Source: Bacteroidales bacterium
GTDB taxonomy: Bacteria; Bacteroidota; Bacteroidia; Bacteroidales; F082
Length of the DNA: 64,000 nt
Direction of reading: 5' to 3'
Assembly: GCA_019454985.1 (NCBI GenBank)
Contig: JACFNF010000003.1
Coordinates: forward strand, 1-64,000
Below the pieces are notes generated by a model. That model ran no database searches and was not told the origin of the DNA. It saw only the letters and a list, made by a program, of their open reading frames with translations. The translations under genes were made by a program, and so were the position numbers. Of this stretch, positions 41,935-50,590 are shown one piece after another. The number at the start of each line of letters is the position of its first letter. Position 1 is the stretch's first letter.

Positions 41935-42288
41935 TTAAGGATTCATGTTGTGAACTAAGGCGTAAAAATCATTATCTAACGGAAGGTATCCCTGATCGTA
42001 AACAAAAAAATAAGTCCGGTTATCGCGGGTAGTATAAGTGCTGGTGAAATATTTGAACTGAAAACCCTCTTTCTCAAGGGTGCTTTTTTTAACTTTTGTT
42101 TTTCCGTCAGGGTTGAGTTTAGCGAGGATCATCCTGTTTTTACGGAGTTGATTGTTGATACTGCGTATCAGGGGAGCACTGTCAGACTGAGCTTTCTGAT
42201 AGTGAGCCGAACGACACTGGTCGTTGCAAAACTTTTTATCGGCACGACCCATCAGGGGTTCACCGCATTCCAGACATACCTTCGTCAT
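41935..42288 (-). CDS. Zinc-ribbon protein of unknown function
   Basis: 117 residues. The first 35 hold a zinc finger of the DUF2116 kind: CLECGEPLMGRADKKFCNDQC (two Cys pairs, 'FCNDQCR' as in Fcf2/MYND-like ribbons), followed by a helical part and a C-terminal beta-rich tail with FKYFTSTYTTRDNRTYFFVYDQGY. The family is common in Bacteroidota and has no known function. It has its own promoter box and lies 58 bases upstream of the threonylcarbamoyl-AMP synthase start. Confidence 0.75.
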   Translation of the reverse strand: MTKVCLECGEPLMGRADKKFCNDQCRSAHYQKAQSDSAPLIRSINNQLRKNRMILAKLNPDGKTKVKKSTLEKEGFQFKYFTSTYTTRDNRTYFFVYDQGYLPLDNDFYALVHNMNP

Positions 42289-42313
42289 GACTTTTCATCA
42301 CTTTGTGGAGAAG

Positions 42314-42321
42314 CAAAGATA
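42314..42321 (-). promoter_or_regulatory. -7 box for the zinc-ribbon gene
   Basis: The minus strand reads TATCTTTG (TAnnTTTG), 25 bases before the ATG at 42288. Confidence 0.5.
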
Positions 42322-42413
42322 TGCGATTGTAAGATAAAACGAAAATCGCCTGGCAATAAAAAGTTAGATTTCAGTATAATCTAAACATTATTAAAACGTT
42401 AAAACACAATTAG

Positions 42414-44192
42414 TTACATCTTGTCAGGCATTTCAATACCCAAAAGATTTCCGGCTGATCGGATGGTGTTGGCCACAATCAAACTGATTTTAAGCCGCTC
42501 TAAACGTAAGGCTTCATTTTCTTCGCGTAGAATGGGTGCAGCCTGGTAAAACTGATTGAACTCTTTGGCTAAGTCATATAAATAGTTGGCTATCAGGGCA
42601 GGACTATAGGTTTCGGCGGCCATGCCCAGCACAACGGGATATTGGTGGATAAGCTTGATCAATTGTTTTTCTTTTTCACCGCCAGTGAAAGCGTGAACGT
42701 TCGTATCTGTGGCAATATGCGCTGCTTCGGCTTTGCGCAGCAGCGACCGGATGCGGGCATGTGTGTATTGGATAAACGGACCGGTATTTCCATTAAAATC
42801 AATGGATTCGGCGGGATTGAAGAGGATGGTTTTCTTGGGGTCAACCTTCAGGATGAAATATTTTAATGCACCAAGCCCAATCTGTCTGTATAAATTTTCA
42901 GCTTCGGCAGTTTCCAGCTCAGCCGATTTTCCAAGCTCTTCGGTCTTCTGTTTTGCAGTAGCAATCATATCGGCCATCAGGTCGTCGGCATCAACCACAG
43001 TGCCTTCACGCGATTTCATTTTTCCGTCTGGTAACTCGACCATACCGTAGGAAAGATGCACGATACCATCAGCCCATTTGCGTCCCATTTTCTTGAGGAT
43101 GAGCTTCAAAACATCAAAATGATAATTCTGTTCGTTGCCAACCACGTAAATCATTTGATCAGCCTGATAATGTGCATGACGCTGTTCGGCTGTCCCCAGA
43201 TCCTGGGTCATATAAACCGAGGTGCCATCGCTGCGAAGCAACAGTTTCTCGTCAAGGCCGTCCGAAGTCAGGTCACACCAGATGCTGTTGTCAGCTTTTC
43301 GATAAAGAATATTTTTATCGAGGGCTTCCATAACAAGGCTTTTCCCAAGAAGATAAGTATCTGATTCATAATAGAATTTATCGAAGTCAACTCCCAACAT
43401 CCTGTAAGTTTCGTCGAAACCGGCATAGACCCAGGCGTTCATCGTCTGCCAAAGGCTTCGGATTTCAGGGTCGCCGGCTTCCCATTTTCTTAGCATCTCT
43501 TGTGCTTCCATCATAATAGGAGCCTGCTTCATGGCCTCATCTTGCGAAAGACCCTGTTCCTCAAGAACAGCCGTTTGTTTTTTTAACTCTTTATCAAAAG
43601 CAACATACATTGCGCCAACAAGTTTGTCACCTTTCATACCGGCCTCTTCAGGTGTTTGTTTTCCCCATTTTTGCCAGGCAATCATTGACTTGCAAATATG
43701 TATGCCTCTGTCGTTGACCAAGTTAACCTTGACAACTTCGGTTCCGTTGGCTTTGAGAATCTCAGAAACACTCCATCCCAAAAGATTGTTACGTATATGG
43801 CCCAGATGTAAGGGTTTGTTGGTATTGGGCGAAGAATACTCGACAACAACTTTCTTTCCGTTTTTTTTAGCTTTACCAAAATTTGTTTCGCCGGACACTT
43901 TGTTCAGAAAATCAATCCAGTATGAGTCGGAAATCACAAGGTTCAAAAAACCTTTTACCACATTATAGCTTTTAATCATCGGTTGATTTTCGATCATTTT
44001 TTGACCGATTTCATTGGCAATAACATCGGGCGATTTGCCGATGCTTTTTGTAAATGGAAATACCACAATGGTCATATCGCCTTCAAACTCAGCACGTGTC
44101 CTGGTGAAAGTAACAAAACGATCCTCGGCAAAACGACCATACAGGCTGTTATAGGCTCCCTGAAACGATTCGGATAATAGAGTTTCTAACAT
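42414..44192 (-). CDS. argS: Arginyl-tRNA synthetase
   Basis: 592 residues, normal length. It charges tRNA-Arg. The N-terminal Arg-tRNA-synthetase domain ends with VVEYSSPNTNKPLHLGHIRNN, which contains the class-I HIGH motif as HLGH. The KMSKS-like loop reads KMKSREG near 395, and the C-terminal DALR anticodon-binding domain has GPFIQYTHARIRSLLRKA and ends with ANTIRSAGNLLGIEMPDKM. It is preceded by its own promoter box and is not linked to other translation genes. Confidence 0.97.
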   Translation of the reverse strand: MLETLLSESFQGAYNSLYGRFAEDRFVTFTRTRAEFEGDMTIVVFPFTKSIGKSPDVIANEIGQKMIENQPMIKSYNVVKGFLNLVISDSYWIDFLNKVSGETNFGKAKKNGKKVVVEYSSPNTNKPLHLGHIRNNLLGWSVSEILKANGTEVVKVNLVNDRGIHICKSMIAWQKWGKQTPEEAGMKGDKLVGAMYVAFDKELKKQTAVLEEQGLSQDEAMKQAPIMMEAQEMLRKWEAGDPEIRSLWQTMNAWVYAGFDETYRMLGVDFDKFYYESDTYLLGKSLVMEALDKNILYRKADNSIWCDLTSDGLDEKLLLRSDGTSVYMTQDLGTAEQRHAHYQADQMIYVVGNEQNYHFDVLKLILKKMGRKWADGIVHLSYGMVELPDGKMKSREGTVVDADDLMADMIATAKQKTEELGKSAELETAEAENLYRQIGLGALKYFILKVDPKKTILFNPAESIDFNGNTGPFIQYTHARIRSLLRKAEAAHIATDTNVHAFTGGEKEKQLIKLIHQYPVVLGMAAETYSPALIANYLYDLAKEFNQFYQAAPILREENEALRLERLKISLIVANTIRSAGNLLGIEMPDKM

Positions 44193-44215
44193 GAAAACTT
44201 AAATTTTTTTGGCTG

Positions 44216-44223
44216 CAAAGGTA
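44216..44223 (-). promoter_or_regulatory. -7 box for argS
   Basis: The minus strand reads TACCTTTG (TAnnTTTG), 23 bases before the ATG at 44192. Confidence 0.5.
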
Positions 44224-44446
44224 CAAAAGACCTCCAAATTTATTCCGGTTGCCATTTGCCTCAATCAAGCTCAAAGAAATAATTAAGGTGAGAAACGCTT
44301 CGAAATGCCTTAAAATCTAAAAGCGAATTTGGTGTACTTGAATCAAAGAGAATGTTTTTCTTTTTTGAATTATTATTAGCTGAAAGCAGCGAAAGAATTG
44401 GCAGAAGCTGATAATTATGGCTACTTTTGTGTTTATTTCAGGAATC

Positions 44447-44454
44447 TATATTTG
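44447..44454 (+). promoter_or_regulatory. -7 box for the flavodiiron gene
   Basis: TATATTTG, 21 bases before the ATG at 44476. A second possible box, TACTTTTG, lies at 44422-44429 with TTG 21 bases before it. Either could serve the flavodiiron-lipoprotein operon. Confidence 0.5.
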
Positions 44455-44475
44455 TAAGGCTAAATTATTGATATA

Positions 44476-45684
44476 ATGGAAGATAATATTTTAAGAGTTT
44501 CGGAAAGTGTGCTGTGGACCGGATGCATTGACCATGACCTTGTTACCTTTGATGTGGTGATGGAAACCAAATATGGAACCACTTACAACAGCTATTTCAT
44601 TGATGCCGATAAAAAAGTGCTCATCGAAACGGTGAAAGAGAGCTTTTGGCCCGAATATGAAAGAAAGATTCGTAGTTTAGTTGACCCTGCTGATATTCAA
44701 TATATTGTACTGAATCATACCGAACCTGATCATAGCGGTTGTGTGGGACATTTGCTTGAGATTGCACCCAATGCGGTGATTGTGGGAACAGGGAATGCAA
44801 TTCGTTACCTGCATGATATGACTCCTGTTTCGTTTAAAAGTATTCAGGTCAAAGATGGTGATGAAATCAGTTTGGGCAATACAACCCTTCGTTTCATCAG
44901 CGCTCCTAATCTGCACTGGCCCGATACTATGTACACTTATCTAGTTGAGGAACGGGTTCTTTTCACCTGCGATTCGTTTGGCGCACATTATGCCGATGAG
45001 CGGATGTTCGATGATTTGGTTGATCATTGGGATGATTCCTTCAAATACTATTTCGATGTCATTCTGAAACCTTTCAGCAAATTTATGCTTCGTGCAATTG
45101 AGCGTATCCGGCCGCTTGATATACGCGTAATTGCTCCCGGCCATGGCCCTATTTTACGATCGTCGTGGAAAAAATATGTTGAGCTTTCGGAAAAATATTC
45201 TCTTGAAGCAATTGAACTCCCTCAGAAGCTCCGTGTTTATATGCCTTATGTTTCGGCCTATCACAATACTGGCGTTTTGGCCGAAGCTATTGCCCGGGGT
45301 CTGAAATCCAAACCTGGCATCGAAGTTGTTCTTGAAGATATCGAACATTCAAACCTGGGCGAAATTGATATGCAACTGGCTATGGCTTCGGGTATTATTG
45401 TCGGTTGCCCAACGATTAATCAAAATATTCTTTTACCGGTTTACAGACTTTTTGCCGTCATCAACCCCTTACGTGATCGCGGGAAGCTGGCCGGAGGTTT
45501 TGGTTCCTATGGCTGGAGCGGCGAAGGGATGAAAATGATTAGAACAAACCTCGAAAACCTGAAACTGCATTATACTGATGATGTCTTTGTGAAGTTTGCC
45601 CCTCACGACATTGACCTTGAAAAAGCATTTGCTTATGGTGAACGTTTTGCCGAGGAGCTTATACGTAAAGCAGCTGAGAATTAA
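44476..45684 (+). CDS. Flavodiiron protein (FprA family)
   Basis: 402 residues. The N-terminal metallo-beta-lactamase domain carries the diiron ligands in HTEPDHSG (H-x-E-x-D), a histidine in APNLHWPDTM, the Asp in FTCDSFGAHY and the His in APGHGPIL. The C-terminal flavodoxin domain (about 250-400) binds FMN with YVSAYHNTGVLAEAIARGL and GGFGSYGWSGEG. Such proteins reduce O2 to water or NO to N2O with electrons from rubredoxin or F420 and protect anaerobes. No rubredoxin gene is adjacent. It is followed after 6 bases by a lipoprotein gene. Confidence 0.95.
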   Translation: MEDNILRVSESVLWTGCIDHDLVTFDVVMETKYGTTYNSYFIDADKKVLIETVKESFWPEYERKIRSLVDPADIQYIVLNHTEPDHSGCVGHLLEIAPNAVIVGTGNAIRYLHDMTPVSFKSIQVKDGDEISLGNTTLRFISAPNLHWPDTMYTYLVEERVLFTCDSFGAHYADERMFDDLVDHWDDSFKYYFDVILKPFSKFMLRAIERIRPLDIRVIAPGHGPILRSSWKKYVELSEKYSLEAIELPQKLRVYMPYVSAYHNTGVLAEAIARGLKSKPGIEVVLEDIEHSNLGEIDMQLAMASGIIVGCPTINQNILLPVYRLFAVINPLRDRGKLAGGFGSYGWSGEGMKMIRTNLENLKLHYTDDVFVKFAPHDIDLEKAFAYGERFAEELIRKAAEN

Positions 45685-45690
45685 AAGCCA

Positions 45691-46533
45691 ATGAAAACCA
45701 TTGCTAACCTTTTCTTCCGTCTTTGCCTCGTTTGTTTGACTGCAAGCCTTGTATTTTCATGCAGTGCAGGAAGAAAATTCGCACGTCAATACGCTGCAAG
45801 CGCCGACAGCCTTTCGGTGATGGTGCTTTTTCCGCCAAATGTTTTCGTGGTCAACAAAAAGCAGGATTTTACTCAGGAAAGTTTCTATTTTGCCGAGGCC
45901 ATGAACGATACCTCGTTATTTCACAATTCAGTTCTACTGCCGCTGCTCAGCGATGAGCAATTAATAGCACCATTCCGGACAGCCTACCTGACTGAGCTCA
46001 GCAATTATGGTTTTAGGGTTTACGATGCTGATAAAATGGAGATGTTTTCGTCATTGACTTCTCCGTCCTTACAGGTCAATGTAGCGCAGATAGAGGTACA
46101 GGAATACGAAACAGAATACGAAGATGCTATTTCGGTTGGCAGCGATGTTTACACAAAGCAGATATATCTTACAGGATTCAATTTGGGCGCCTGGTTTGAG
46201 TTGAGCCCCATCAATCAGACCAATGCACAGCATTTTCCGGTTTTGTTTGCCACCAACGATATCACTGATCGCTGGAACGGCTATTTCACCCAACGTTTTT
46301 TAACGGGTGAGATTCAATATAAACTCATCATAGATTCGTTGAAGGTTGCTGATGTTCAACAATTTGTGGCTTATCTTGGGCGACTTTATGCAGCATATAC
46401 TTTCGATTATCTGATGAATGCACGGATAAACCAGCAACTTCCCGAGGAGGAACGTGGAATTCATTATTACCGCTACGATCCTTATGAGAAGCGGGTTTTC
46501 ACAATCGAAACCGATCGTTTTACCGAACTCTGA
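45691..46533 (+). CDS. Lipoprotein of unknown function
   Basis: 280 residues. A lipoprotein signal ends with LVFSC (Cys24). I do not recognise a family. Features: a SVMVLFPPNVFVVNKK strand start, a middle region with LQVNVAQIEVQEYETEYED, and a C-terminal stretch YLGRLYAAYTFDYLMNARINQQ ending in RYDPYEKRV. It resembles the general class of Bacteroidota envelope lipoproteins with a GNA1162/LpoB-like alpha-beta fold, but this is only an impression. It is 6 bases from the flavodiiron gene and certainly co-transcribed. Confidence 0.65.
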   Translation: MKTIANLFFRLCLVCLTASLVFSCSAGRKFARQYAASADSLSVMVLFPPNVFVVNKKQDFTQESFYFAEAMNDTSLFHNSVLLPLLSDEQLIAPFRTAYLTELSNYGFRVYDADKMEMFSSLTSPSLQVNVAQIEVQEYETEYEDAISVGSDVYTKQIYLTGFNLGAWFELSPINQTNAQHFPVLFATNDITDRWNGYFTQRFLTGEIQYKLIIDSLKVADVQQFVAYLGRLYAAYTFDYLMNARINQQLPEEERGIHYYRYDPYEKRVFTIETDRFTEL

Positions 46534-46538
46534 TTCAG

Positions 46539-47225
46539 CTATTTATCGTCTTTAAGAAGCTCAGGGCGGCGGGCAGCTGTGCGCTCAATAGCCTGATGAA
46601 GTTTCCATTCTTCAATCTTCTTATCATCTCCGCACAGAAGAATTTCAGGCACTTCCCAGCCTTTATAGACTCTGGGGCGGGTATAAACAGGAGGCGAAAC
46701 AAGGCCGTCCTGAAATGAATCAGAAAGTGCAGAAGTTTCATCGCTTAACACACCTGGAATCAATCGGATAATACTGTCGGTGAGTACGGCCGCAGCCAAT
46801 TCACCACCAGAGAGAACATAATCACCAATGGAAATTTCCATTGTCACCAGATGTTGTCGGATGCGTTCGTCAATGCCCTTGTAGTGACCGCACAACAAAA
46901 TCAGGTTTTGGCTGAGTGAGAGACGATTACTAACAGATTGATTCAGCAAAATACCATCGGGCGAGAGATAGATCACCTGGTCGTAAGTGCGTTTTTCTTT
47001 CAGGGCGCTGATGCAACGATCTACCGGCTCGATCATCATCACCATGCCGGCGCCACCCGAAAAAGCGTAATCATCAACCCGCTGATGTTTATCGGTAGCA
47101 TAGTCGCGCAACTGGTGCAGATGAATCTCGGCAAGATTTTTATTGACAGCCCTTTTGATGATTGACTCCGAAAAGGGTCCCTGAAACATTTCGGGGAAAA
47201 GCGTGATGATATCAATCCGCATCAT
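46539..47225 (-). CDS. trmD: tRNA (guanine-N1)-methyltransferase
   Basis: 228 residues from the ATG at 47225 (a second ATG at 47222 also fits the family start [11 protein letters not shown]; the GTG at 47237 is less likely). TrmD methylates G37 of tRNAs to prevent frameshifting. The deep trefoil-knot SAM site shows [13 protein letters not shown] and [14 protein letters not shown]; the catalytic Asp lies in [12 protein letters not shown] neighbourhood downstream. Its start overlaps the aldehyde dehydrogenase stop (ATGA), so translation is coupled, an unusual partner. No rimM, rplS or rpsP nearby. Stops 5 bases from a convergent gene. Confidence 0.95.
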   Translation of the reverse strand: MMRIDIITLFPEMFQGPFSESIIKRAVNKNLAEIHLHQLRDYATDKHQRVDDYAFSGGAGMVMMIEPVDRCISALKEKRTYDQVIYLSPDGILLNQSVSNRLSLSQNLILLCGHYKGIDERIRQHLVTMEISIGDYVLSGGELAAAVLTDSIIRLIPGVLSDETSALSDSFQDGLVSPPVYTRPRVYKGWEVPEILLCGDDKKIEEWKLHQAIERTAARRPELLKDDK

Positions 47226-48610
47226 TCGTTTATCCACATGGTTTTAAGATTCATAAATTCTTTGATGCCGGCATGGGCAAGCTCTTTGCCAAAACCCGAA
47301 TTTTTAATGCCTCCGAAAGGGATACGCGGGTCGCTCTTTACAAGACTGTTAACAAATACAGCACCGGTTTCGATGAGTGGAGCCAGCCGTTTTGCCCGCT
47401 GGATGTCGGCTGTCCAAATGCTGCAACCCAACCCAAAGCGACTATCATTGGCCATGGCAATCGCCTGTTCTTCGTTTGAAAAGGGAATGACAACCATCAC
47501 CGGACCAAAAGTCTCGTCGTCATAAACGGGCATGCCTTTGCCAACATTGGTGAGTAGTGTTGGTAGGAAAATATTGGGTTGTTCTGGGTGCCGCCCCCCG
47601 CCACACTTGATTTTTGCGCCCATTTCAACCGATTTAGAAACTTGATTTTCAAGATTATCTACAAGATCAGGACGGGCCAATGGACCGAGTTTGGTTTCAG
47701 GGTTCATCGGATCACCGGCATGAAGTTGCTGCAAAGCCTGAATCTGAAATTCGATGAATTGTTCGTAAAGACTTTCATGAACAATAAACCGCTTTGCTGC
47801 GATACATACCTGGCCAGAATTTAACATCCTGCTGTTCAGCCCGGTAGTACATGAATTCATGAAATCGGCATCTTCAAAAAGAATGAAAGCATCCGAACCA
47901 CCCAACTCGAGTACAACCTTTTTCAGATATTTTCCGGACATGGCAGCTACAGCTCGCCCGGCATTTTCACTGCCCGTAAGGGTTACACCTTTTATAATTG
48001 GATTTCTGATTACCTCTTCCGAACGTTTGGCGCTGATGCGTAAAACGCTGAAAACATTTTGAGGAAACCCTGCATTTAAAAACAAATCTTCAATAGCTTT
48101 TGCACATCCGTTTACGTTGGGAGCATGTTTCAAAACCACCGTGTTCCCTGCAACAAGGGTAGGTATTGAAAAACGTAACACTTGCCAGAATGGAAAATTC
48201 CATGGCATAATGGCAAATAAAACCCCCAAAGGCTCATAGATCAGCTCCACCGATTTAGCTTCTGTATCAATCTGTTCCGTTGGGAGCAAAGCAGAATCCG
48301 GCAAACTGTAATGACGACAAAGCCAGGCACATTTCTCTATCTCGGCTAATGATTCGCTGATGGGCTTCCCCATTTCGGATGTGATCAGGGTTGCAAGTTG
48401 CTGTTTTTGGTTCTCAAGTTGTTTGGCAAGATTCATTGAAAGTTCCCTTCGGTTTGCCATTGGCAAAGCTGACCAAAGGGTAAATCGCTCGTTGCTTTTG
48501 GCAAGTATCTGTGCAACCTCATCGCTGCCATGCTGAGGATAGGTGGCGAGAAGTTGCATCGTGTATGGGTTAACACTCTGTAATGGCTCAAGTTGAAGAT
48601 GATCTTCCAT
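47222..48610 (-). CDS. NAD(P)-dependent aldehyde dehydrogenase, succinate-semialdehyde type
   Basis: 462 residues. Cofactor and active-site motifs: [45 protein letters not shown], the catalytic Glu in [11 protein letters not shown] and the catalytic Cys in [12 protein letters not shown]. The start QSVNPYT and the '[13 protein letters not shown]' version match the short succinate-semialdehyde dehydrogenase group (GabD/Sad-like). It oxidises an aldehyde to the acid, probably succinate semialdehyde to succinate. First gene of a two-gene unit with trmD. Confidence 0.9.
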   Translation of the reverse strand: MEDHLQLEPLQSVNPYTMQLLATYPQHGSDEVAQILAKSNERFTLWSALPMANRRELSMNLAKQLENQKQQLATLITSEMGKPISESLAEIEKCAWLCRHYSLPDSALLPTEQIDTEAKSVELIYEPLGVLFAIMPWNFPFWQVLRFSIPTLVAGNTVVLKHAPNVNGCAKAIEDLFLNAGFPQNVFSVLRISAKRSEEVIRNPIIKGVTLTGSENAGRAVAAMSGKYLKKVVLELGGSDAFILFEDADFMNSCTTGLNSRMLNSGQVCIAAKRFIVHESLYEQFIEFQIQALQQLHAGDPMNPETKLGPLARPDLVDNLENQVSKSVEMGAKIKCGGGRHPEQPNIFLPTLLTNVGKGMPVYDDETFGPVMVVIPFSNEEQAIAMANDSRFGLGCSIWTADIQRAKRLAPLIETGAVFVNSLVKSDPRIPFGGIKNSGFGKELAHAGIKEFMNLKTMWINE

Positions 48611-48650
48611 GAAAAAAGATACTATTTCAGATAATCTGTATTTTTATCGC

Positions 48651-48680
48651 CAAAAATAAGTTTTATCCTTCAACAGGCAA
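48651..48680 (-). promoter_or_regulatory. Promoter of the aldehyde dehydrogenase - trmD unit
   Basis: On the minus strand TTG (48680-48678), 19 bases, then TATTTTTG (48658-48651), about 40 bases before the ATG at 48610. The -33 lies just before the start of the divergent M1 peptidase gene. Confidence 0.55.
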
Positions 48681-48682
48681 TC

Positions 48683-50581
48683 ATGAAAGTCGTTCGATCA
48701 GGTTTAGTCTCCATTGTATTTGTTTTCCTACTGTTTACTGCTTTAGGCCAACAGCCATACTTTTTGTCAAAAGAACTGAAAAAGGCTATTGCCCATCAAA
48801 CCCGGACTACCAGCGGTCAGCCGGGTACAGCTTACTGGCAAAACCGAGCCGATTACACCATGAACGTCAAAGTGGCGGATAACCTTCGTTCGCTCAATGG
48901 AGAAGCCACAATTTTGTATTTCAACAATAGCCCCGACACGCTTCACCTTTTGGTATTCAATATTTACCAGGATATTTATCGCAAAGGGAACAGTCGCGAT
49001 TGGGATATTGGAACTGCTGATCTTCACGATGGAACACAAATCAACAGCTTGATTATTGATGGGAACAAGATTAATGTGAATGACAAGAAAAAGCTCTGGC
49101 GACAAGGGACAAAGCTCAGTGTCAAACCTGAAAATGCGCTTCTTCCAGGTTCGCAGACGAAAATTTCTATTCAATGGAGTGTGGCATTGCCTACCGAACG
49201 AACCGTTCGAATGGGAGTGTATGGCGATTCGACAGCTTTTGTGGCATATTGGTATCCACAAATCGCAGTGTATGACGATATTGATGGATGGGACATGATT
49301 TCTTATGGAGGGAGTGTTGAGTTTTATAATGAATTTGGCAATTACGATGTGACGATTCAAGCCCCTGAAAAATTTGTTGTTTGGGCCACTGGCTTGTTGC
49401 AAAATGCAACTGAGCTATTTCATCCTATGGTTAATCAGCGGATTGAAAAAGCCCGACAATCGGACGAAATTGTTCATGTCGTGGATGAAAACTTACTGCG
49501 TAACGGGATGGTTTTTGCAAAAAAGGGAAGAGGGCAATGGCATTTCATGGCAACGAATGTTCCTGATTTCAGCTTTGCCCTTGGGAAAGGTTTTTGCTGG
49601 GATGCCACTTCTATGTTGATAGACTCCACACAAAACGCTCGTACAATCATAAATTCAGTTTATCCATACACAGCTAAGGGTTTTGAAAAAGTTGCAACTT
49701 TCAGTCGACAATCTATTTATTACCAGTCGTTTGTAATGCCAAAATATAAATTTCCTTATCCTTCGATGACCACCTTTTGCAACGGACGACCCAACGGGGG
49801 AATGGAAACTCCAATGATGGCCAATAACGGCAATTTGAAAGGCGATGCCGCACTTTTTGGAGTTACTTTCCATGAAATCTCACACTCCTATATGCCGTTT
49901 TTCATGGGTACAAACGAAAAGAAATACGCCTGGATGGACGAAGGATGGGCTGCTTTGTGGCCTTGGAAGATGACCGACAGCCTTTACCCGGATCACTATT
50001 ACCTTAAAAATACCATAAAAAATTTCGAAAATGCTGCGGGGAAAGAGGTTGACATCCCACCGATGATTCCGAGCCAGTTTCTGGCTGCCAATTATCCCAG
50101 CTTACGCTTAGCAAGTTACCTGAGGCCTGCCATGGCCTACTATTTTTTGGAAGAAACACTTGGTAATGAGGTGTTTTTAAAAGCATTACACCGCTATATG
50201 CAGACATGGAATGGCAAACATCCTTTGCCTTTGGATTTTATTCGTACTTTTGAAACCGTTTGCGATCGAAGCCTTGACTGGTTTTTTCAACCCTGGTTCT
50301 TTGAGAATGCTTATCCTGATCTGGCGCTGAAAAAAATCACCCAAAGCGGAGAAGTAGTGATCGAAAATAGGGGAGGCTTACCTTTGCCGGTGTATCTTGA
50401 AGTCACTTATTCAGATCGTTCAACCGAAACCCTGCGTTTTGCACCTGACATCTGGAGTGAGAGGCAGGCTGCGGTGGTGATAGAGCTGGCAAAAGATAAA
50501 AAAATTGCAGGACTTCGCCTTGGAAACGACCTGATACCGGATACGAATCATAAAGACAATGAATTATTGATCATAGACTAA
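48683..50581 (+). CDS. Secreted M1-family metallopeptidase
   Basis: 632 residues with a signal peptide (VFLLFTALGQQ). The M1 fold shows the zinc motif HEISH (family HExxH) followed 18 residues on by the Glu ligand in YAWMDEGWAALW. The substrate-binding GAMEN motif is changed to GGMET (NGGMETPMM). An N-terminal beta domain with NSPDTLHLLVFNIYQDIY is typical of Bacteroidota M1 enzymes. It probably trims peptides in the periplasm. The next gene, an S8 peptidase, starts 9 bases later. Confidence 0.93.
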   Translation: MKVVRSGLVSIVFVFLLFTALGQQPYFLSKELKKAIAHQTRTTSGQPGTAYWQNRADYTMNVKVADNLRSLNGEATILYFNNSPDTLHLLVFNIYQDIYRKGNSRDWDIGTADLHDGTQINSLIIDGNKINVNDKKKLWRQGTKLSVKPENALLPGSQTKISIQWSVALPTERTVRMGVYGDSTAFVAYWYPQIAVYDDIDGWDMISYGGSVEFYNEFGNYDVTIQAPEKFVVWATGLLQNATELFHPMVNQRIEKARQSDEIVHVVDENLLRNGMVFAKKGRGQWHFMATNVPDFSFALGKGFCWDATSMLIDSTQNARTIINSVYPYTAKGFEKVATFSRQSIYYQSFVMPKYKFPYPSMTTFCNGRPNGGMETPMMANNGNLKGDAALFGVTFHEISHSYMPFFMGTNEKKYAWMDEGWAALWPWKMTDSLYPDHYYLKNTIKNFENAAGKEVDIPPMIPSQFLAANYPSLRLASYLRPAMAYYFLEETLGNEVFLKALHRYMQTWNGKHPLPLDFIRTFETVCDRSLDWFFQPWFFENAYPDLALKKITQSGEVVIENRGGLPLPVYLEVTYSDRSTETLRFAPDIWSERQAAVVIELAKDKKIAGLRLGNDLIPDTNHKDNELLIID

Positions 50582-50590
50582 TCTCATCTT

